DNA of 64,000 nucleotides from Rhizobium halophilum (GCF_021648825.1 NZ_JAKJHS010000001.1:310001-374000); one strand, 5' to 3'; positions 49,926-59,777 are shown, counted from the stretch's first letter. A program made the numbers and translations. The notes: generated by a model not told the origin, from the letters alone.

Positions 49926-52900
49926 TCACCCCACCGCCTCACCGCACACCGCCTGGAGTGCCCTCTTCAAATCTTCCAATCCGTGAGGCTTGGGGAGCCT
50001 GGCGGTACGCGAGGCGTCATGGAGCTCCGGCAGGTGCGCCGCACCCGTCGCGAAGATGATCGCGACGGACGGCCAACGTTGCCGCACTTCGCGACAGAGA
50101 TCCTCCCCCGTCATCCCGGGAAGACCAAGGTCGCTGATGAGGACGTCGACTCCGCCCTGCTCTAGCAAAGGCAAGGCCTCCTCCGCCGAGGATGCCTCGA
50201 GCACCTCGCATCCCAACTCGTGGAGCATGTCGGCCGTCGCCAAGAGGATCAGGGGCTCGTCCTCGACCAGAAGCACCCGATGCGGCTTCTGCCCTATCTC
50301 CGGTTCCGACGCCTCTTGTGCCGGCGAGACAGCCACATCAGGACGGTCGCCTAACGGCTGCTTCTTTTCCAGAGCAAGCACCTGACGAACCTTCCGCGCC
50401 AAGGCGTCGCGCGAGTAGGGCTTGTTGAGGAGTTGGACGCCCGGGTCCAAGCGCCCCCCGTGGACGATGGAGTTTTCCGTGTAGCCGGACGTGAACAGCA
50501 CCGCCAATCTGGGAAGACGTTCCTTTGCCTTGCGCGCCAGCTCCGCGCTTTTCAAAGGGCCTGGCATGACGACATCCGTAAACAGCATGTCGACAGGAAT
50601 GCCGCTCTCGATCACGCTCAGAGCGGCCGCGGCGTCCGAGGCTTTCAAGACTCGGTAGCCGAGATCCTGCAGCATCTCGACCACCGTTGCGCGCACGCCC
50701 TCGTCGTCTTCTGCGACGAGAATGGTTTCCGGACCGCCCTCCACAGGGGCGTCGAGTGTCTCGACCGGGCGATCCTCCTGCTGCATCGAGCGCGGCAGAT
50801 ACATCTTCACCGTGGTGCCGAGACCGAGCTCGCTGTAGATCTTAACATGCCCACCCGACTGCTTGACGAAGCCATAGACCATGGAGAGACCGAGGCCCGT
50901 CCCCTTGCCTTCCGGTTTCGTTGAGAAAAACGGCTCGAACACCTTGTCGATCAGATCCGGCGCCATTCCAGTTCCAGTATCGGTGACCGACAGGACGACA
51001 TATTGTCCTGGCTCCACGTCGTGATGCAGGCGCGAGTATGCGTCGTCGACGAAAGCGTTGCCGGCCTCGATGGTCAGCTTGCCGAAGCCTTCCATGGCGT
51101 CACGGGCATTGATTGCCAGGTTGAGCAGCGCGTTCTCGATCTGCGTGGGGTCGACCAGTGTGTTCCACAAGCCGCCGGAAACGATGGTTTCGATTTCGAC
51201 CCCTTCACCGATCGTCCGGCGCAACATTTCGTCCATACCGCGGATAAGGCGGCCAACGCTGACGACGCGGGGATCCAGCGCTTGACGCCGTCCGAAGGCG
51301 AGGAGTTGCGACGCGAGCTTTGAACCCCGGTCCACGCCGGCGAGGGCATTTGTGACACGGCGCTGTGCCTTCTCGTTGCCGGCGATATCCTTCGCGAGAA
51401 GTTGAAGATTCCCCGCCACCACCTGAAGAAGGTTGTTGAAGTCGTGTGCAACGCCACCGGTGAGATTGCCGATCGCCTCCATCTTCTGGGCCTGCTGAAG
51501 AGCGAGCTCGGTCTTTCGAAGGGCAATCGCAGAGTCGCGTTCCTCAGTCACATCTCGGCCAACGGCGTGGATGAACTGGTCATCCGGAACGGCCGTCCAG
51601 GCAATCGTTCTATAACTGCCGTCCTTGGCCCTATACCTGTTTTCGAACGAAAACGTGGTCGCGCCTTCGCTGAGCTTGCCGACTTCTGCGAGAGTGGCGT
51701 CCAATTCCTCAGGGTGGATGAGATCGACGAAGGAGCGTCCGATCAGTTCGTCATCCTCCCAGCCCAACACTGAGGTCCAGGCGGGGTTCACGGCGTAGAT
51801 CTTTGCGTTGAAATCGGCGACCAGCATGATGTCGGTGGACAGCCTCCACATCCGATCGCGGTCCGCTGTGCGCTCCGCGACACGTTCTTCGAGCGTACGG
51901 TTCAACTCCTCCAGCTTCGCCCTGGTCTCACGTTGATCGTGGATGTCAGTGTTCGTGCCGATCCATCGAAGGATTTTCCCGGCATCGTCCCTGATCGGAA
52001 CCGCGCGGGCGATGTGCCAGCGATAGCTGCCATCTGCCGCCCGCAGCCGGAACTCGATCTGGTAGATCTCGCCTCCCTCCACTGCCTCGCGCCAGCGCGC
52101 GGCAGCGATCGGAAGGTCGTCCGGATGAACCATCCTCCCCCATGCATCCCCCTGAAGCTCGGCGGGCCCGAACCCGGAGTACTCCAAAACTCGGTCATTG
52201 AACCAGTCGAGGCTGCCGTCCGCTTGGGCGGTCCAGACGTGGTTCGGCATCGCCTGGGTGAGAGCGCGGAAACGCTCCTCGCTCTCTCTAAGCTCCCTTT
52301 GCGCGCGCCGCCGCTCTGTGATGTCCTGCACCACGCCCACAAAACGCAACGGATTTCCGTCCGTATCGTACTCGAACTCAGCACGCCGCGCGATAACCCG
52401 CTCTTGGCCGTCGTTGGCACGACGTATCCGATATTCCGCGTTGGGAGGAGCAGTGCCTAGTCGGCGGCTCACATCAGTGGAGGCCACCTCTTGGTCTTCC
52501 GGGACGATCAGCTGCTGCACGACGTCTACGGGTACGGCGTCGGACGGCTCAAGGCCGTATATCCTGCAGAACTCGGGGGTAGTACGCAGGACATCGGCTT
52601 CCAGATCCAGTGAAAACACTCCCACGCCACCCGCGATCTGTGCTCGATCCAGCCGGGCCTGCGTCTCCTGGAGAGCGAGACTTGCCAAATGCTCTTCCGT
52701 CCGATCCCGCAGGACCTTGACCAGTCCGACCGCCACGCCCTTTTCATCCCAGAGCGGCCGGATGTCGCCACTTGCCCAGAAGCGTTCGCCGGAGCTGCGC
52801 ATATGCCAGCGGTCGTGATGAGCTGTGCCGTGCTCCAGCGCCGCGGCCACAGCCTCCTGCGCCTTTCCCGCCAGCCTGTCCTCGGGCGTGAACAGCACCT

Positions 52901-53936
52901 CCCAATGGGAGCCGACCCGTTCTTCCTCGGCCCAGCCGAACATGCGACGCGCACCTTCGTTCCAGCGCAGGATCCGGCCTTCCAGATCGAGCGCGAGAAT
53001 GGCATAGTCGGTGGCGCCGTCCATGATCTGGCGGCTTTGCCTCTCAGCCGCCTTCAGAGCATCTTCCACTGCCACGCGGTCGGTCACGTCCGACCCCTGC
53101 GCGAAGATGCCCACCATCCTGCCCTGCATGTCCTCGACCGGCTGGTAGACCAGATCGACGTACTTGCGCTCGGCAGAGGCGTCCTCCGAGACCTTCACGT
53201 CCACGGGAATGTTTCGGCCCTTGTAGGGTACGCCGGTTCGGTAGACCTCGTCGAGAATCTCCAGAAACCCCTGCTCGTCCATCTCAGGCAGGGCATCGCG
53301 CACTCTAAGTCCGACGATATCGCGGTGGCCAACCAACTGCCTGTATGCGCTGTTGGTCATTTCGAAGACGTGGTCCGGGCCAGTCATCATTGCAACGAAG
53401 CCGGGGGCCTGCTCGAACATTCGGCGCAGTCGCTCCTGCTCGCCCTGCCGCCACCGCTCAGCCTCGACCTTTGCCGTCGTCTCAATGACGATGGCGATCA
53501 CGCCGCACGGCATTCCGTCGTCGCCGATCACGGGAGAGTAATCCAGGTTCATGAAGACCTGCTCCGGCACCCCCCGACGATGAAGCGTCAGTTCCTGGTC
53601 GCGATAGGAGAGAGTGCCTCCGGCCAGGCCCACTTTCATGACGTTGTCGTTGAAGTCGGCAATCTCGCTCCAGCCCTCGCGCACCTTCGACCCGAGAAGC
53701 TGCGGATGCCGCCCTCCAGCAAAGTGCGAATAGGCATCGTTATAGATCATGACGCCGTCGGAACCCCAAAGGGTCACGATCGGGACCGGCGATTGCAGGA
53801 TCGTGTTTACCGTTGTCTTCGTGGACTGGGGCCAGTGCGCAGGCACCCCGAGCGACGTGGCTGCCCAGTTGAATTCGCGGATCAAAGTGGCAAGCTCGCC
53901 ATGGTGGGCGAGGAAGTCATATTCGCTGGATGTCAT
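49926..53936 (-). CDS. Hybrid sensor histidine kinase, about six PAS domains and two receivers
   Basis: 1336 residues with no membrane segment, so cytosolic. Roughly six PAS/PAC repeats fill residues 35-820 (for example WGSDGVMIYNDAY, GPDHVFEMTNSAY, LEGRILRWNEGARRMFGW, DGSLDWFNDRVLEY, FNAKIYAVNPAW). The phosphoacceptor His is in GGVAHDFNNLL near 827 and the ATPase boxes are NLAINARDAM near 942 and GTGLGLSMVYG near 1013. Two receiver domains follow, with phosphorylatable Asp in LFTDVVMP near 1115 and LISDLGLPG near 1263. Such kinases sense redox, light or small ligands. No cofactor signature is clear. A second kinase gene lies divergently upstream. Confidence 0.9.
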   Translation of the reverse strand: MTSSEYDFLAHHGELATLIREFNWAATSLGVPAHWPQSTKTTVNTILQSPVPIVTLWGSDGVMIYNDAYSHFAGGRHPQLLGSKVREGWSEIADFNDNVMKVGLAGGTLSYRDQELTLHRRGVPEQVFMNLDYSPVIGDDGMPCGVIAIVIETTAKVEAERWRQGEQERLRRMFEQAPGFVAMMTGPDHVFEMTNSAYRQLVGHRDIVGLRVRDALPEMDEQGFLEILDEVYRTGVPYKGRNIPVDVKVSEDASAERKYVDLVYQPVEDMQGRMVGIFAQGSDVTDRVAVEDALKAAERQSRQIMDGATDYAILALDLEGRILRWNEGARRMFGWAEEERVGSHWEVLFTPEDRLAGKAQEAVAAALEHGTAHHDRWHMRSSGERFWASGDIRPLWDEKGVAVGLVKVLRDRTEEHLASLALQETQARLDRAQIAGGVGVFSLDLEADVLRTTPEFCRIYGLEPSDAVPVDVVQQLIVPEDQEVASTDVSRRLGTAPPNAEYRIRRANDGQERVIARRAEFEYDTDGNPLRFVGVVQDITERRRAQRELRESEERFRALTQAMPNHVWTAQADGSLDWFNDRVLEYSGFGPAELQGDAWGRMVHPDDLPIAAARWREAVEGGEIYQIEFRLRAADGSYRWHIARAVPIRDDAGKILRWIGTNTDIHDQRETRAKLEELNRTLEERVAERTADRDRMWRLSTDIMLVADFNAKIYAVNPAWTSVLGWEDDELIGRSFVDLIHPEELDATLAEVGKLSEGATTFSFENRYRAKDGSYRTIAWTAVPDDQFIHAVGRDVTEERDSAIALRKTELALQQAQKMEAIGNLTGGVAHDFNNLLQVVAGNLQLLAKDIAGNEKAQRRVTNALAGVDRGSKLASQLLAFGRRQALDPRVVSVGRLIRGMDEMLRRTIGEGVEIETIVSGGLWNTLVDPTQIENALLNLAINARDAMEGFGKLTIEAGNAFVDDAYSRLHHDVEPGQYVVLSVTDTGTGMAPDLIDKVFEPFFSTKPEGKGTGLGLSMVYGFVKQSGGHVKIYSELGLGTTVKMYLPRSMQQEDRPVETLDAPVEGGPETILVAEDDEGVRATVVEMLQDLGYRVLKASDAAAALSVIESGIPVDMLFTDVVMPGPLKSAELARKAKERLPRLAVLFTSGYTENSIVHGGRLDPGVQLLNKPYSRDALARKVRQVLALEKKQPLGDRPDVAVSPAQEASEPEIGQKPHRVLLVEDEPLILLATADMLHELGCEVLEASSAEEALPLLEQGGVDVLISDLGLPGMTGEDLCREVRQRWPSVAIIFATGAAHLPELHDASRTARLPKPHGLEDLKRALQAVCGEAVG

Positions 53937-54070
53937 GAAGGCAATCGCTAGGAGGTTCCACGCCTATCTAGCGCGCGGGGCACGTGAGGGAAAGCCGTTC
54001 GCTCCGAATCCCTTAACAATCTCCCGCCCGGAAACACTGCGGAAACGATCTGCAGGGCGGGTCACGAGCT

Positions 54071-54094
54071 GGCCGCACCGCTACGGGTGCGGCC
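54071..54094. repeat. 9-bp GC-rich stem-loop in a divergent intergenic region
   Basis: GGCCGCACC (54071-54079) pairs perfectly with GGTGCGGCC (54086-54094) around a 6-nt loop. It lies midway in the 280-nt gap between the two divergent kinase genes. No T-run follows, so it is more likely an operator or structural element than a terminator. Nothing else is recognised in this gap. Confidence 0.4.
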
Positions 54095-54216
54095 AAGCTG
54101 TAGCGTGTCCTTCTTAGCCTTGCTGGAGGAGACGGTCACAAGGCGCGCTTGCTGCTTCAGGCCCGATCCTATATCTCAATGTTGCACCCTCCGAACCTGA
54201 GCAGCCGGGAACGATT

Positions 54217-55233
54217 TTGACGAAGCAGTTGAAGACCACTCCGCGCGAGCGTTTTCTTGAGACCATCCTCCAGAGCGCAATCGAGTACGCCATCTTCTCG
54301 CTGGACCTCCAAGGCTCGATTACGAGCTGGAACGAGGGCGCGACGCGGATATTTGGCTGGACTGCGGAGGAAGCTGCGGGCCAACCGGGGTCCATCATCT
54401 TCACGGAGGAAGATAGGCAGGCCGGCGCGCCGCAGCGGGAGATGGAGACCGCTCTCAGCAAAAACAGTGCGATGGATCAGCGTTGGCACCTGCGCAAGGA
54501 CGGCAGCCTGTTCTGGGCCTCGGGGGAGATGATGGCGCTTCGCTCGGACGAAGGCGCCGTAGAGGGCTTCGTCAAGATCCTCCGGGACCGGACGGACCAG
54601 CGCGAGAACGAGGACCGTCAGCGCATGCTGATGCACGAGTTAAACCATCGCATGAAGAACACGCTCGCAGTTGTACAGGCGATCGTGTCCCAGTCCTTCC
54701 GGGGCGCCACGTCACTGGACGAGGCCTCGGCATCGGTCTCTGCCCGCCTCGCTGCCTACTCCAAAGCACATGACATCCTGCTTCAGCGCAACTGGCAAGG
54801 AACCACGATGTCAGCGATCGTCGAGGAAACCGCCGCAAGCCTTGCCCTCGATTCTTCCCAGCGGTTCAGGATGCAGGGACCACTCCTCGAACTGGGTCCC
54901 CAGGCCGCGCTGTCGTTCGCCCTGGTGCTGCACGAACTTGCAACGAATGCCAGGAAGTACGGCGCCTTGTCGGCCGAAGAAGGCAGCGTTGACGTCACCT
55001 GGTCCGTCCTCACGTTCGAGGGCAAACGCCGGTTCCAGTTCACGTGGGAAGAAGCTGACGGGCCCAAGGTAGAGCAACCCGCACGAAAGGGATTTGGTAG
55101 CAGGCTGCTCTCCACGAGCCTGAAGGCCTTTGGCACGGCGGTGGTAGAGTATCTGCCCGAGGGCGTACGCGTCGAAGTCACCGGGGACTTGGAAACGCTC
55201 CAGAACAAGGCTTTTCCCGACGCCGTGCATTAG
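54217..55233 (+). CDS. PAS-domain HWE-family histidine kinase
   Basis: 338 residues. The start is a TTG at 54217 (MTKQLKTTPRERF) with GGGAA upstream; the next in-frame ATG would cut the PAS domain. One PAS domain (EYAIFSLDLQGSITSWNEGA) fills residues 20-125. The HWE/HisKA_2 phosphoacceptor block HELNHRMKNTLA is near residue 140, and the ATPase part has the family-typical LHELATNARKYGAL and the C-terminal GFGSRLL. Such kinases are abundant in Rhizobiales and often feed general stress or motility control. No receiver domain is attached. Confidence 0.9.
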   Translation: MTKQLKTTPRERFLETILQSAIEYAIFSLDLQGSITSWNEGATRIFGWTAEEAAGQPGSIIFTEEDRQAGAPQREMETALSKNSAMDQRWHLRKDGSLFWASGEMMALRSDEGAVEGFVKILRDRTDQRENEDRQRMLMHELNHRMKNTLAVVQAIVSQSFRGATSLDEASASVSARLAAYSKAHDILLQRNWQGTTMSAIVEETAASLALDSSQRFRMQGPLLELGPQAALSFALVLHELATNARKYGALSAEEGSVDVTWSVLTFEGKRRFQFTWEEADGPKVEQPARKGFGSRLLSTSLKAFGTAVVEYLPEGVRVEVTGDLETLQNKAFPDAVH

Positions 55234-55347
55234 CGCTTCCGGTCGATCGATCAAAGGAAGAGAACTGCGCAGGCCGCTCCGGTCTAGCCGGTGTCGCATC
55301 CCTTCGCTGGTGGAACAGAGGTGTGAACGGGAATGGCCCGTGCAGCT

Positions 55348-57315
55348 TCACGCCCTCTCCCGCAGCCGTTCCTGATCGGCGAGATATCGGGAGATGGCGG
55401 TCAAGGGCATCGGCCTGGCGAACAGATATCCCTGATAGCCATCGCAGCCGGCGGCGGAGAGAAACTGAAGCTGGGCGTGGGTCTCCACCCCCTCCACGAT
55501 GCACTGCAGACCCAGGCTCTGGCACATGGCGGAGATCGTTCGCATCATGTCGCGAGCACTCGCCTCCTTTTCGAGGTCCTGTATGAAAGACTGGTCGACC
55601 TTGATGCGGTCAATCGGAAGGCGCCGCAGATAGCTGAGGCTCGAATAGCCTGTGCCGAAATCATCGAGTGCGACCGCCGCCCCCTTCGCCCGCAGCCGCG
55701 CAAGCGCTTCCACCGCTCGCGAAAAATCCTGCATGATCGCGGACTCGGTGATCTCGAACATCAGACGGGTCGGAGGGATCCCCCCGACTTCGATCTCCCT
55801 CAGGATCGCCTCCATGGTGCTTTGGCTGCAGACATCGAACGCGGAGAGGTTGAAGGAGAGCCGAAGGTTGTCGGGCCATGTTCTCGCCGCCCGCAGCGCG
55901 CTCCTGAATAGCGGAACGGTGACCTTCCCGATGATGCCCGCCTGCTCGGCGACCCGGATGAACACGTCCGGACGAACGTCGCCGAGGACCGGGTCGTGCC
56001 AGCGAGCCAATGCCTCAAAGCCCAAGGCGTAGCCGTTGCGATCGACAATCGGTTGATAGGCGAGGTGAAACGCGTCTTCGTCGACAGCGCGCAGCCGCTG
56101 CGCCACGGCAGCCGTTTTCTTGATCTCCGCCTCATGAAGGTCGGAAAAAATGGCGACGGCGCCCTTTTCGTATTCCTTGGAGTAGTAGAGGGCGAAATCG
56201 GCCTTCTCGAAAAGCTCCTCTCCGCTGGTGGCGACACCGGGGAAGCAGGCAATGCCGCAAGTTGCGGAAATCGTGACGCTGCCCTCTTGGAAAACGAAGG
56301 GTGGTTCCAGAGCTTCCAACGCGTGCGTGCAGATCGCCTTCAGGTCGTCTTCCTTGCCGATCTCCCAGAGGATCAGGGCAAATTCGTCGCCTCCCAGACG
56401 GGCCAGCAATGTGCCTTCCGGCAGGTTTGCCGTCAAACGCTCGCCCACCTCCCGCAACAACTGGTCGCCGACGCCGTGCCCGAAGATGTCATTGACAGGC
56501 TTGAACCCGTCGAGATCCAGGACACCGACAGCGAAGGGTTGCCGCGCCCTGCCCGCGTGGTGATCTGCAATCCGCCGCTCGAGATGATCGAAGAAGCACC
56601 GGCGATTGGCCAAGCCCGTGAGGCTGTCCTGGTTGGCAAGAAGGCTCACTTCCGCGTTCAATGACTGCAACTGCTTGCGCTGCCGGTCCAGTTCCACTTC
56701 CTTCTCGATGCGCTGACGGAAATCCGAATGCGATCTCTGCATGACAACGATCATGCCGCCGATTGCAAGCACCATGTTGATCGCAATCGCGTGGAAGACG
56801 GTGTGATCCTGCAGGGCCAGGAACGCTGCCGTCGGGAGCACGACGAGAAGGAAGAGGATCGGCGCAACCTGCCGTAGAGGCCGCAAGCAGGTCATCACCG
56901 CGATAATCGTGATACCGGTAAAGAAGGTGTTTTGGACCTTCGTGTAGGTGTCGCCATAGCTGAACAGGAGAAGCGACCAGACAGAAACGGCGATTCCCAT
57001 CGTGCAGGCGAGGACGACCACTGTCCTCAGCGCCTTTTCGATCACTGCATCCGAGGGCGCCTGGGCTCGCCCGATGACCATGCGGATTGCGCGCACCAGG
57101 CAAACGGTCACGAAGAAGGCGGGTGTCCATATGGAAAGCACGGCCGGCGCTTTATCCACATAGGTCAGCGCCAGCATTATCATGTTGACGATAACGATGG
57201 CATACATCAGCGGAATCTGGCGGGAGAGTTCGAAATATTGCGCGCGCCGAAACTCGGTGGAGTCGTAGCGCGGAAGAAAGAACTGTCTGATCACGCTCGG
57301 GATCAGCATTGACAC
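55348..57315 (-). CDS. Membrane GGDEF-EAL protein (cyclic-di-GMP turnover)
   Basis: 655 residues. About five to six hydrophobic helices lie in residues 35-200. The GGDEF domain has an intact signature RLGGDEFAL near residue 305; the RxxD inhibitory site five residues before it is absent. The EAL domain keeps FEALARW near 433, FEITES, DDFGTGYSS near 551, VDQSFI and VEGVET, so the phosphodiesterase site looks complete. It may be bifunctional or a phosphodiesterase with a GTP-sensing GGDEF. The sensor part is an unassigned membrane domain. Confidence 0.91.
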   Translation of the reverse strand: MSMLIPSVIRQFFLPRYDSTEFRRAQYFELSRQIPLMYAIVIVNMIMLALTYVDKAPAVLSIWTPAFFVTVCLVRAIRMVIGRAQAPSDAVIEKALRTVVVLACTMGIAVSVWSLLLFSYGDTYTKVQNTFFTGITIIAVMTCLRPLRQVAPILFLLVVLPTAAFLALQDHTVFHAIAINMVLAIGGMIVVMQRSHSDFRQRIEKEVELDRQRKQLQSLNAEVSLLANQDSLTGLANRRCFFDHLERRIADHHAGRARQPFAVGVLDLDGFKPVNDIFGHGVGDQLLREVGERLTANLPEGTLLARLGGDEFALILWEIGKEDDLKAICTHALEALEPPFVFQEGSVTISATCGIACFPGVATSGEELFEKADFALYYSKEYEKGAVAIFSDLHEAEIKKTAAVAQRLRAVDEDAFHLAYQPIVDRNGYALGFEALARWHDPVLGDVRPDVFIRVAEQAGIIGKVTVPLFRSALRAARTWPDNLRLSFNLSAFDVCSQSTMEAILREIEVGGIPPTRLMFEITESAIMQDFSRAVEALARLRAKGAAVALDDFGTGYSSLSYLRRLPIDRIKVDQSFIQDLEKEASARDMMRTISAMCQSLGLQCIVEGVETHAQLQFLSAAGCDGYQGYLFARPMPLTAISRYLADQERLRERA

Positions 57316-57492
57316 TCCTTACGTCGCCCCAGAAGGGGCACGCGCACACACTGCACCAGAAGCGGCCAAGAACGGACGCCCATCGGCAAGCGGAGAAGAC
57401 CCTGTCACCCGCCATGGCGCAGAACGAGGCAGCCAGCGTGTATCAGCATATTCTTAATAAATGAGATGCGATGAAACGCAACGCCTTCGAGA

Positions 57493-57858
57493 TCAGCTTG
57501 TCAGCATCTGCTGCATTGAGCGGACGATCTTGCGGGGATCATAAGGCTTGCTGAAGAAGTGGCTCTCTGCGGGAATATCGCCATCTGAGACACGACGATA
57601 GCCGGAGGTGACGATGATCTTCAGCGGCGGCCACCGGTCACGAATGTAGGCCGCCAGCCGAATACCGTCCATGCTGCCAGGCATATCGACGTCGGTGAAA
57701 ACAAGCCGAATGTCGTGGTTTTCATTCAGCACCCTTATGGCCTCGGAGGCATTCGATGCCTCGAAGACTACAAACCCGGCATCGGCAAGGTTGTCCACGA
57801 TGTTCAAACGCAGCAAAGGCTCGTCCTCGACGACGAGAACGTGGGTGTCCTTACTCAT
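57493..57858 (-). CDS. Single-domain response regulator (CheY-like)
   Basis: 121 residues from the ATG at 57858 (MSKDTHVLVVEDE); longer frames upstream are unlikely. One receiver domain: acidic pocket EDEP, phosphorylatable Asp in LVFTDVDMPG near residue 59, Thr/Ser in VTSGYR and Lys in FFSKPYD. No output domain. Close to FixJ/CpdR-like or hybrid-kinase receivers and possibly a phosphate sink for one of the neighbouring kinases. Confidence 0.88.
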   Translation of the reverse strand: MSKDTHVLVVEDEPLLRLNIVDNLADAGFVVFEASNASEAIRVLNENHDIRLVFTDVDMPGSMDGIRLAAYIRDRWPPLKIIVTSGYRRVSDGDIPAESHFFSKPYDPRKIVRSMQQMLTS

Positions 57859-58070
57859 GATGCACAATCTCATGCTCATTCTGGGGCGGGACAAGTCTTC
57901 AGCTCGTCCTGCGCCAAAACCCGCCCAAGCAGATTCCGTTCCCGCCGCCTTCATAAGATTGTCATCATGGACGTCGGTGGGCGGGAAGCGGTTCAGGAAT
58001 CGAGAGTACGCCGCCCACCGGAACTGTTGGACGCAGCCCGGTGTTCTCCTTCAAACAATGGAGAACCGCG

Positions 58071-58262
58071 ATGGTCGACGACAACAAGGACGAGAGAGCG
58101 CAGGAGGCGGTGGAAAGCACCGGTGGAAAATCCGGTGACGGCAAGGAAAGGAACCCGGCCGGCCCGCATGCGAAAGAAAAGCTGACAGATCCGGAAAAGA
58201 CCCCCGGTGCCGGCTCGCTTCCGGACGATCAGGGCAAAGAAGCCGACATCGGACCGGACTGA
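58071..58262 (+). CDS. Small hydrophilic hypothetical protein
   Basis: 63 residues from the ATG at 58071 with GGAGAA 7 nt upstream. It is extremely polar (DDNKDERAQEAVESTGGKSG, AKEKLTDPEKTPGAGSLPDD) with no hydrophobic core, hence intrinsically disordered. Rhizobia carry many such small, stress-induced proteins. Function unknown. Confidence 0.6.
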   Translation: MVDDNKDERAQEAVESTGGKSGDGKERNPAGPHAKEKLTDPEKTPGAGSLPDDQGKEADIGPD

Positions 58263-58337
58263 CCGCGACCTCATGGCGCTTGCCAAGAGACCGCACCGGC
58301 TCTAGAGCGACGGCAGTCTTGAACCGGAACCGCATGC

Positions 58338-58727
58338 ATGGGGGGCGAAACGATCACCCTTTACGACGCGATCGGCGGCGATGCGACCGTTCGCGCTCTG
58401 ACGCGCCGTTTCTACGAATTGATGGATACGCTGCCGGAGGCGGCACGCTGCCGCGCCGTGCACCCGCCGAGCCTCGAGGGCAGCGAAGCAAAGCTCTATG
58501 ACTACCTGACTGGCTATCTTGGCGGGCCGCCGGTCTATGTGAAAAAGCACGGGCATCCGCGGCTGCGCTCTCGGCATTTCGCAGCGCCCATCGGTCCCGA
58601 GGAAACGGCGGAATGGCTCCTCTGCTTCCGCCAGGCCCTGGACGAAACGGTCGAGAACCCCAAGCTCCGCGACATCATCTGGCCGCCGATCGAGCGCCTT
58701 GCATACCATATGCAGAACAAGGAATAG
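58338..58727 (+). CDS. Group II truncated haemoglobin
   Basis: 129 residues. The 2-on-2 globin pattern is clear: TLYDAIGGDATVRALTRRFY at the start, then YDYLTGYLGGPPVYVKKHGH with the proximal region, PRLRSRHF, and IGPEETAEWLLCFRQALDE. The Trp in the G helix region and the Pro-Pro-Val-Tyr block are typical of group II. It binds O2 or NO and is thought to protect against nitrosative stress. The DUF423 gene starts 4 nt after its stop. Confidence 0.92.
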   Translation: MGGETITLYDAIGGDATVRALTRRFYELMDTLPEAARCRAVHPPSLEGSEAKLYDYLTGYLGGPPVYVKKHGHPRLRSRHFAAPIGPEETAEWLLCFRQALDETVENPKLRDIIWPPIERLAYHMQNKE

Positions 58728-58731
58728 CCCG

Positions 58732-59100
58732 TTGGAAAGACTCGACAATCTGCGGCCGTTGATTCTGTTTATGAGCGGCATCTTGGGAGCCGCCGGCGTG
58801 GCGCTGGCGGCTGCGGCGAGCCATGGCGGCGACGCGCGGCTGCTTGAAACGGCATCCATGATGTGTCTCGTGCAGGCCCCTGCCCTCGTCGCGCTCTATG
58901 CGGTTGGTCGGCGGGTCAGAACTGCCACGCTCGCAGCCTTGGTAATCGGTCTCGGTACGCTCGTCTTTGCCGGTGACCTCCTCGCGCGGCACTTCCTCGA
59001 CAGCGGACTGTTTCCCATGGCCGCACCGACCGGCGGCACGACCATGATCCTTGGCTGGTTGATCGTCGCCGCCGGAGCCTTCCTTCGTTCTGAAGGATAG
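58732..59100 (+). CDS. DUF423-family membrane protein
   Basis: 122 residues. The start is most likely the TTG at 58732 (MERLDNLRPLILF) with AAGGA upstream inside the previous stop region. Four hydrophobic helices (LILFMSGILGAAGVALAAAA, MMCLVQAPALVALYAVG, ATLAALVIGLGTLVFAGDLL, MILGWLIVAAGAFL) and the GDLLARH and PTGGTTMILGW blocks fit DUF423. Inner-membrane protein of unknown role, probably co-transcribed with the globin. Confidence 0.84.
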   Translation: MERLDNLRPLILFMSGILGAAGVALAAAASHGGDARLLETASMMCLVQAPALVALYAVGRRVRTATLAALVIGLGTLVFAGDLLARHFLDSGLFPMAAPTGGTTMILGWLIVAAGAFLRSEG

Positions 59101-59111
59101 CTCGCAGCCAC

Positions 59112-59333
59112 CTATCGGCGGAAGGCGAGAATGCGGGCGGGGACGTCCGATGCAACATCACGTTCGACATCGCGGCGTTGGCGGTCTCGCAACGTGACGA
59201 CATTCGTCATGTCGGACGTCGGCTCATTCTGTGTCAGCAGCGCATAAAGCTCCGGCACCAGACCGTCACCCGTCTGTTCGGCGAGCTTGTGGAGCCCGAT
59301 GAACAGGCTTGCGTCAGGACGTTCTTCTCTCAT
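59112..59333 (-). CDS. Small hypothetical protein
   Basis: 73 residues starting MREERPDASLFIG; the start overlaps the end of the DUF2325 gene by 20 nt. Sequence is soluble and mixed (LHKLAEQTGDGLVPELYALL, basic C-terminus RQRRDVERDVASDVPARI). No family recognised. Translational coupling to the DUF2325 gene is its main support. Confidence 0.5.
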   Translation of the reverse strand: MREERPDASLFIGLHKLAEQTGDGLVPELYALLTQNEPTSDMTNVVTLRDRQRRDVERDVASDVPARILAFRR

Positions 59334-59721
59334 CGTTGCGTTCCTTCAAGGTCTGCAGCGCGCGCTCCAGGCTCGACTTCGAGCCGTTGCGCAGCGGGAC
59401 GAAGGTCTTTCCGAACTTCTTGCATCCAGTCTTCACCCTCAGACACGCATCGTGGCTGATACAGTCGATGGGGCAGAAGACGCAGTCGACCGAAGGCAGC
59501 ACCGTATCGATGCGCGAGACCGCTTCCCTCAAGCCCCCGTCATGATGAATGAGTTCCGCGCCGTGTTTGCTGGCGATCTGGCGAAGATGGGCGACCTGGC
59601 AGTCGCGCCCGCCGACATAGAGGAAGCTGCGGATATCGAGTGCAGACGGTTCCTGCGCAGCCTGAACGCTGGCGCCGTCGCCATTGCTGCTATTGCCCTT
59701 GCGCTTCTGCTTCTTTGCCAT
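59314..59721 (-). CDS. DUF2325-domain protein
   Basis: 135 residues from the ATG at 59721 with AGAGGG upstream. The N-terminus is basic and low complexity (MAKKQKRKGNSSNGDG). The DUF2325 domain follows: LYVGGRDCQVAHLRQIASKH, then HHDGGLREAVSRIDTVLPSV and DCVFCPIDCISHDACLRVK with several Cys, ending in KFGKTFVPLRNGS. The family is small and uncharacterised; the Cys cluster may bind a metal. Divergent from preT. Confidence 0.82.
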   Translation of the reverse strand: MAKKQKRKGNSSNGDGASVQAAQEPSALDIRSFLYVGGRDCQVAHLRQIASKHGAELIHHDGGLREAVSRIDTVLPSVDCVFCPIDCISHDACLRVKTGCKKFGKTFVPLRNGSKSSLERALQTLKERNDERRTS

Positions 59722-59777
59722 GGTCACATCCCTCTCGATTCCGTGGCCTCAGCCCCCTCGACGGCGGGACCATATTT

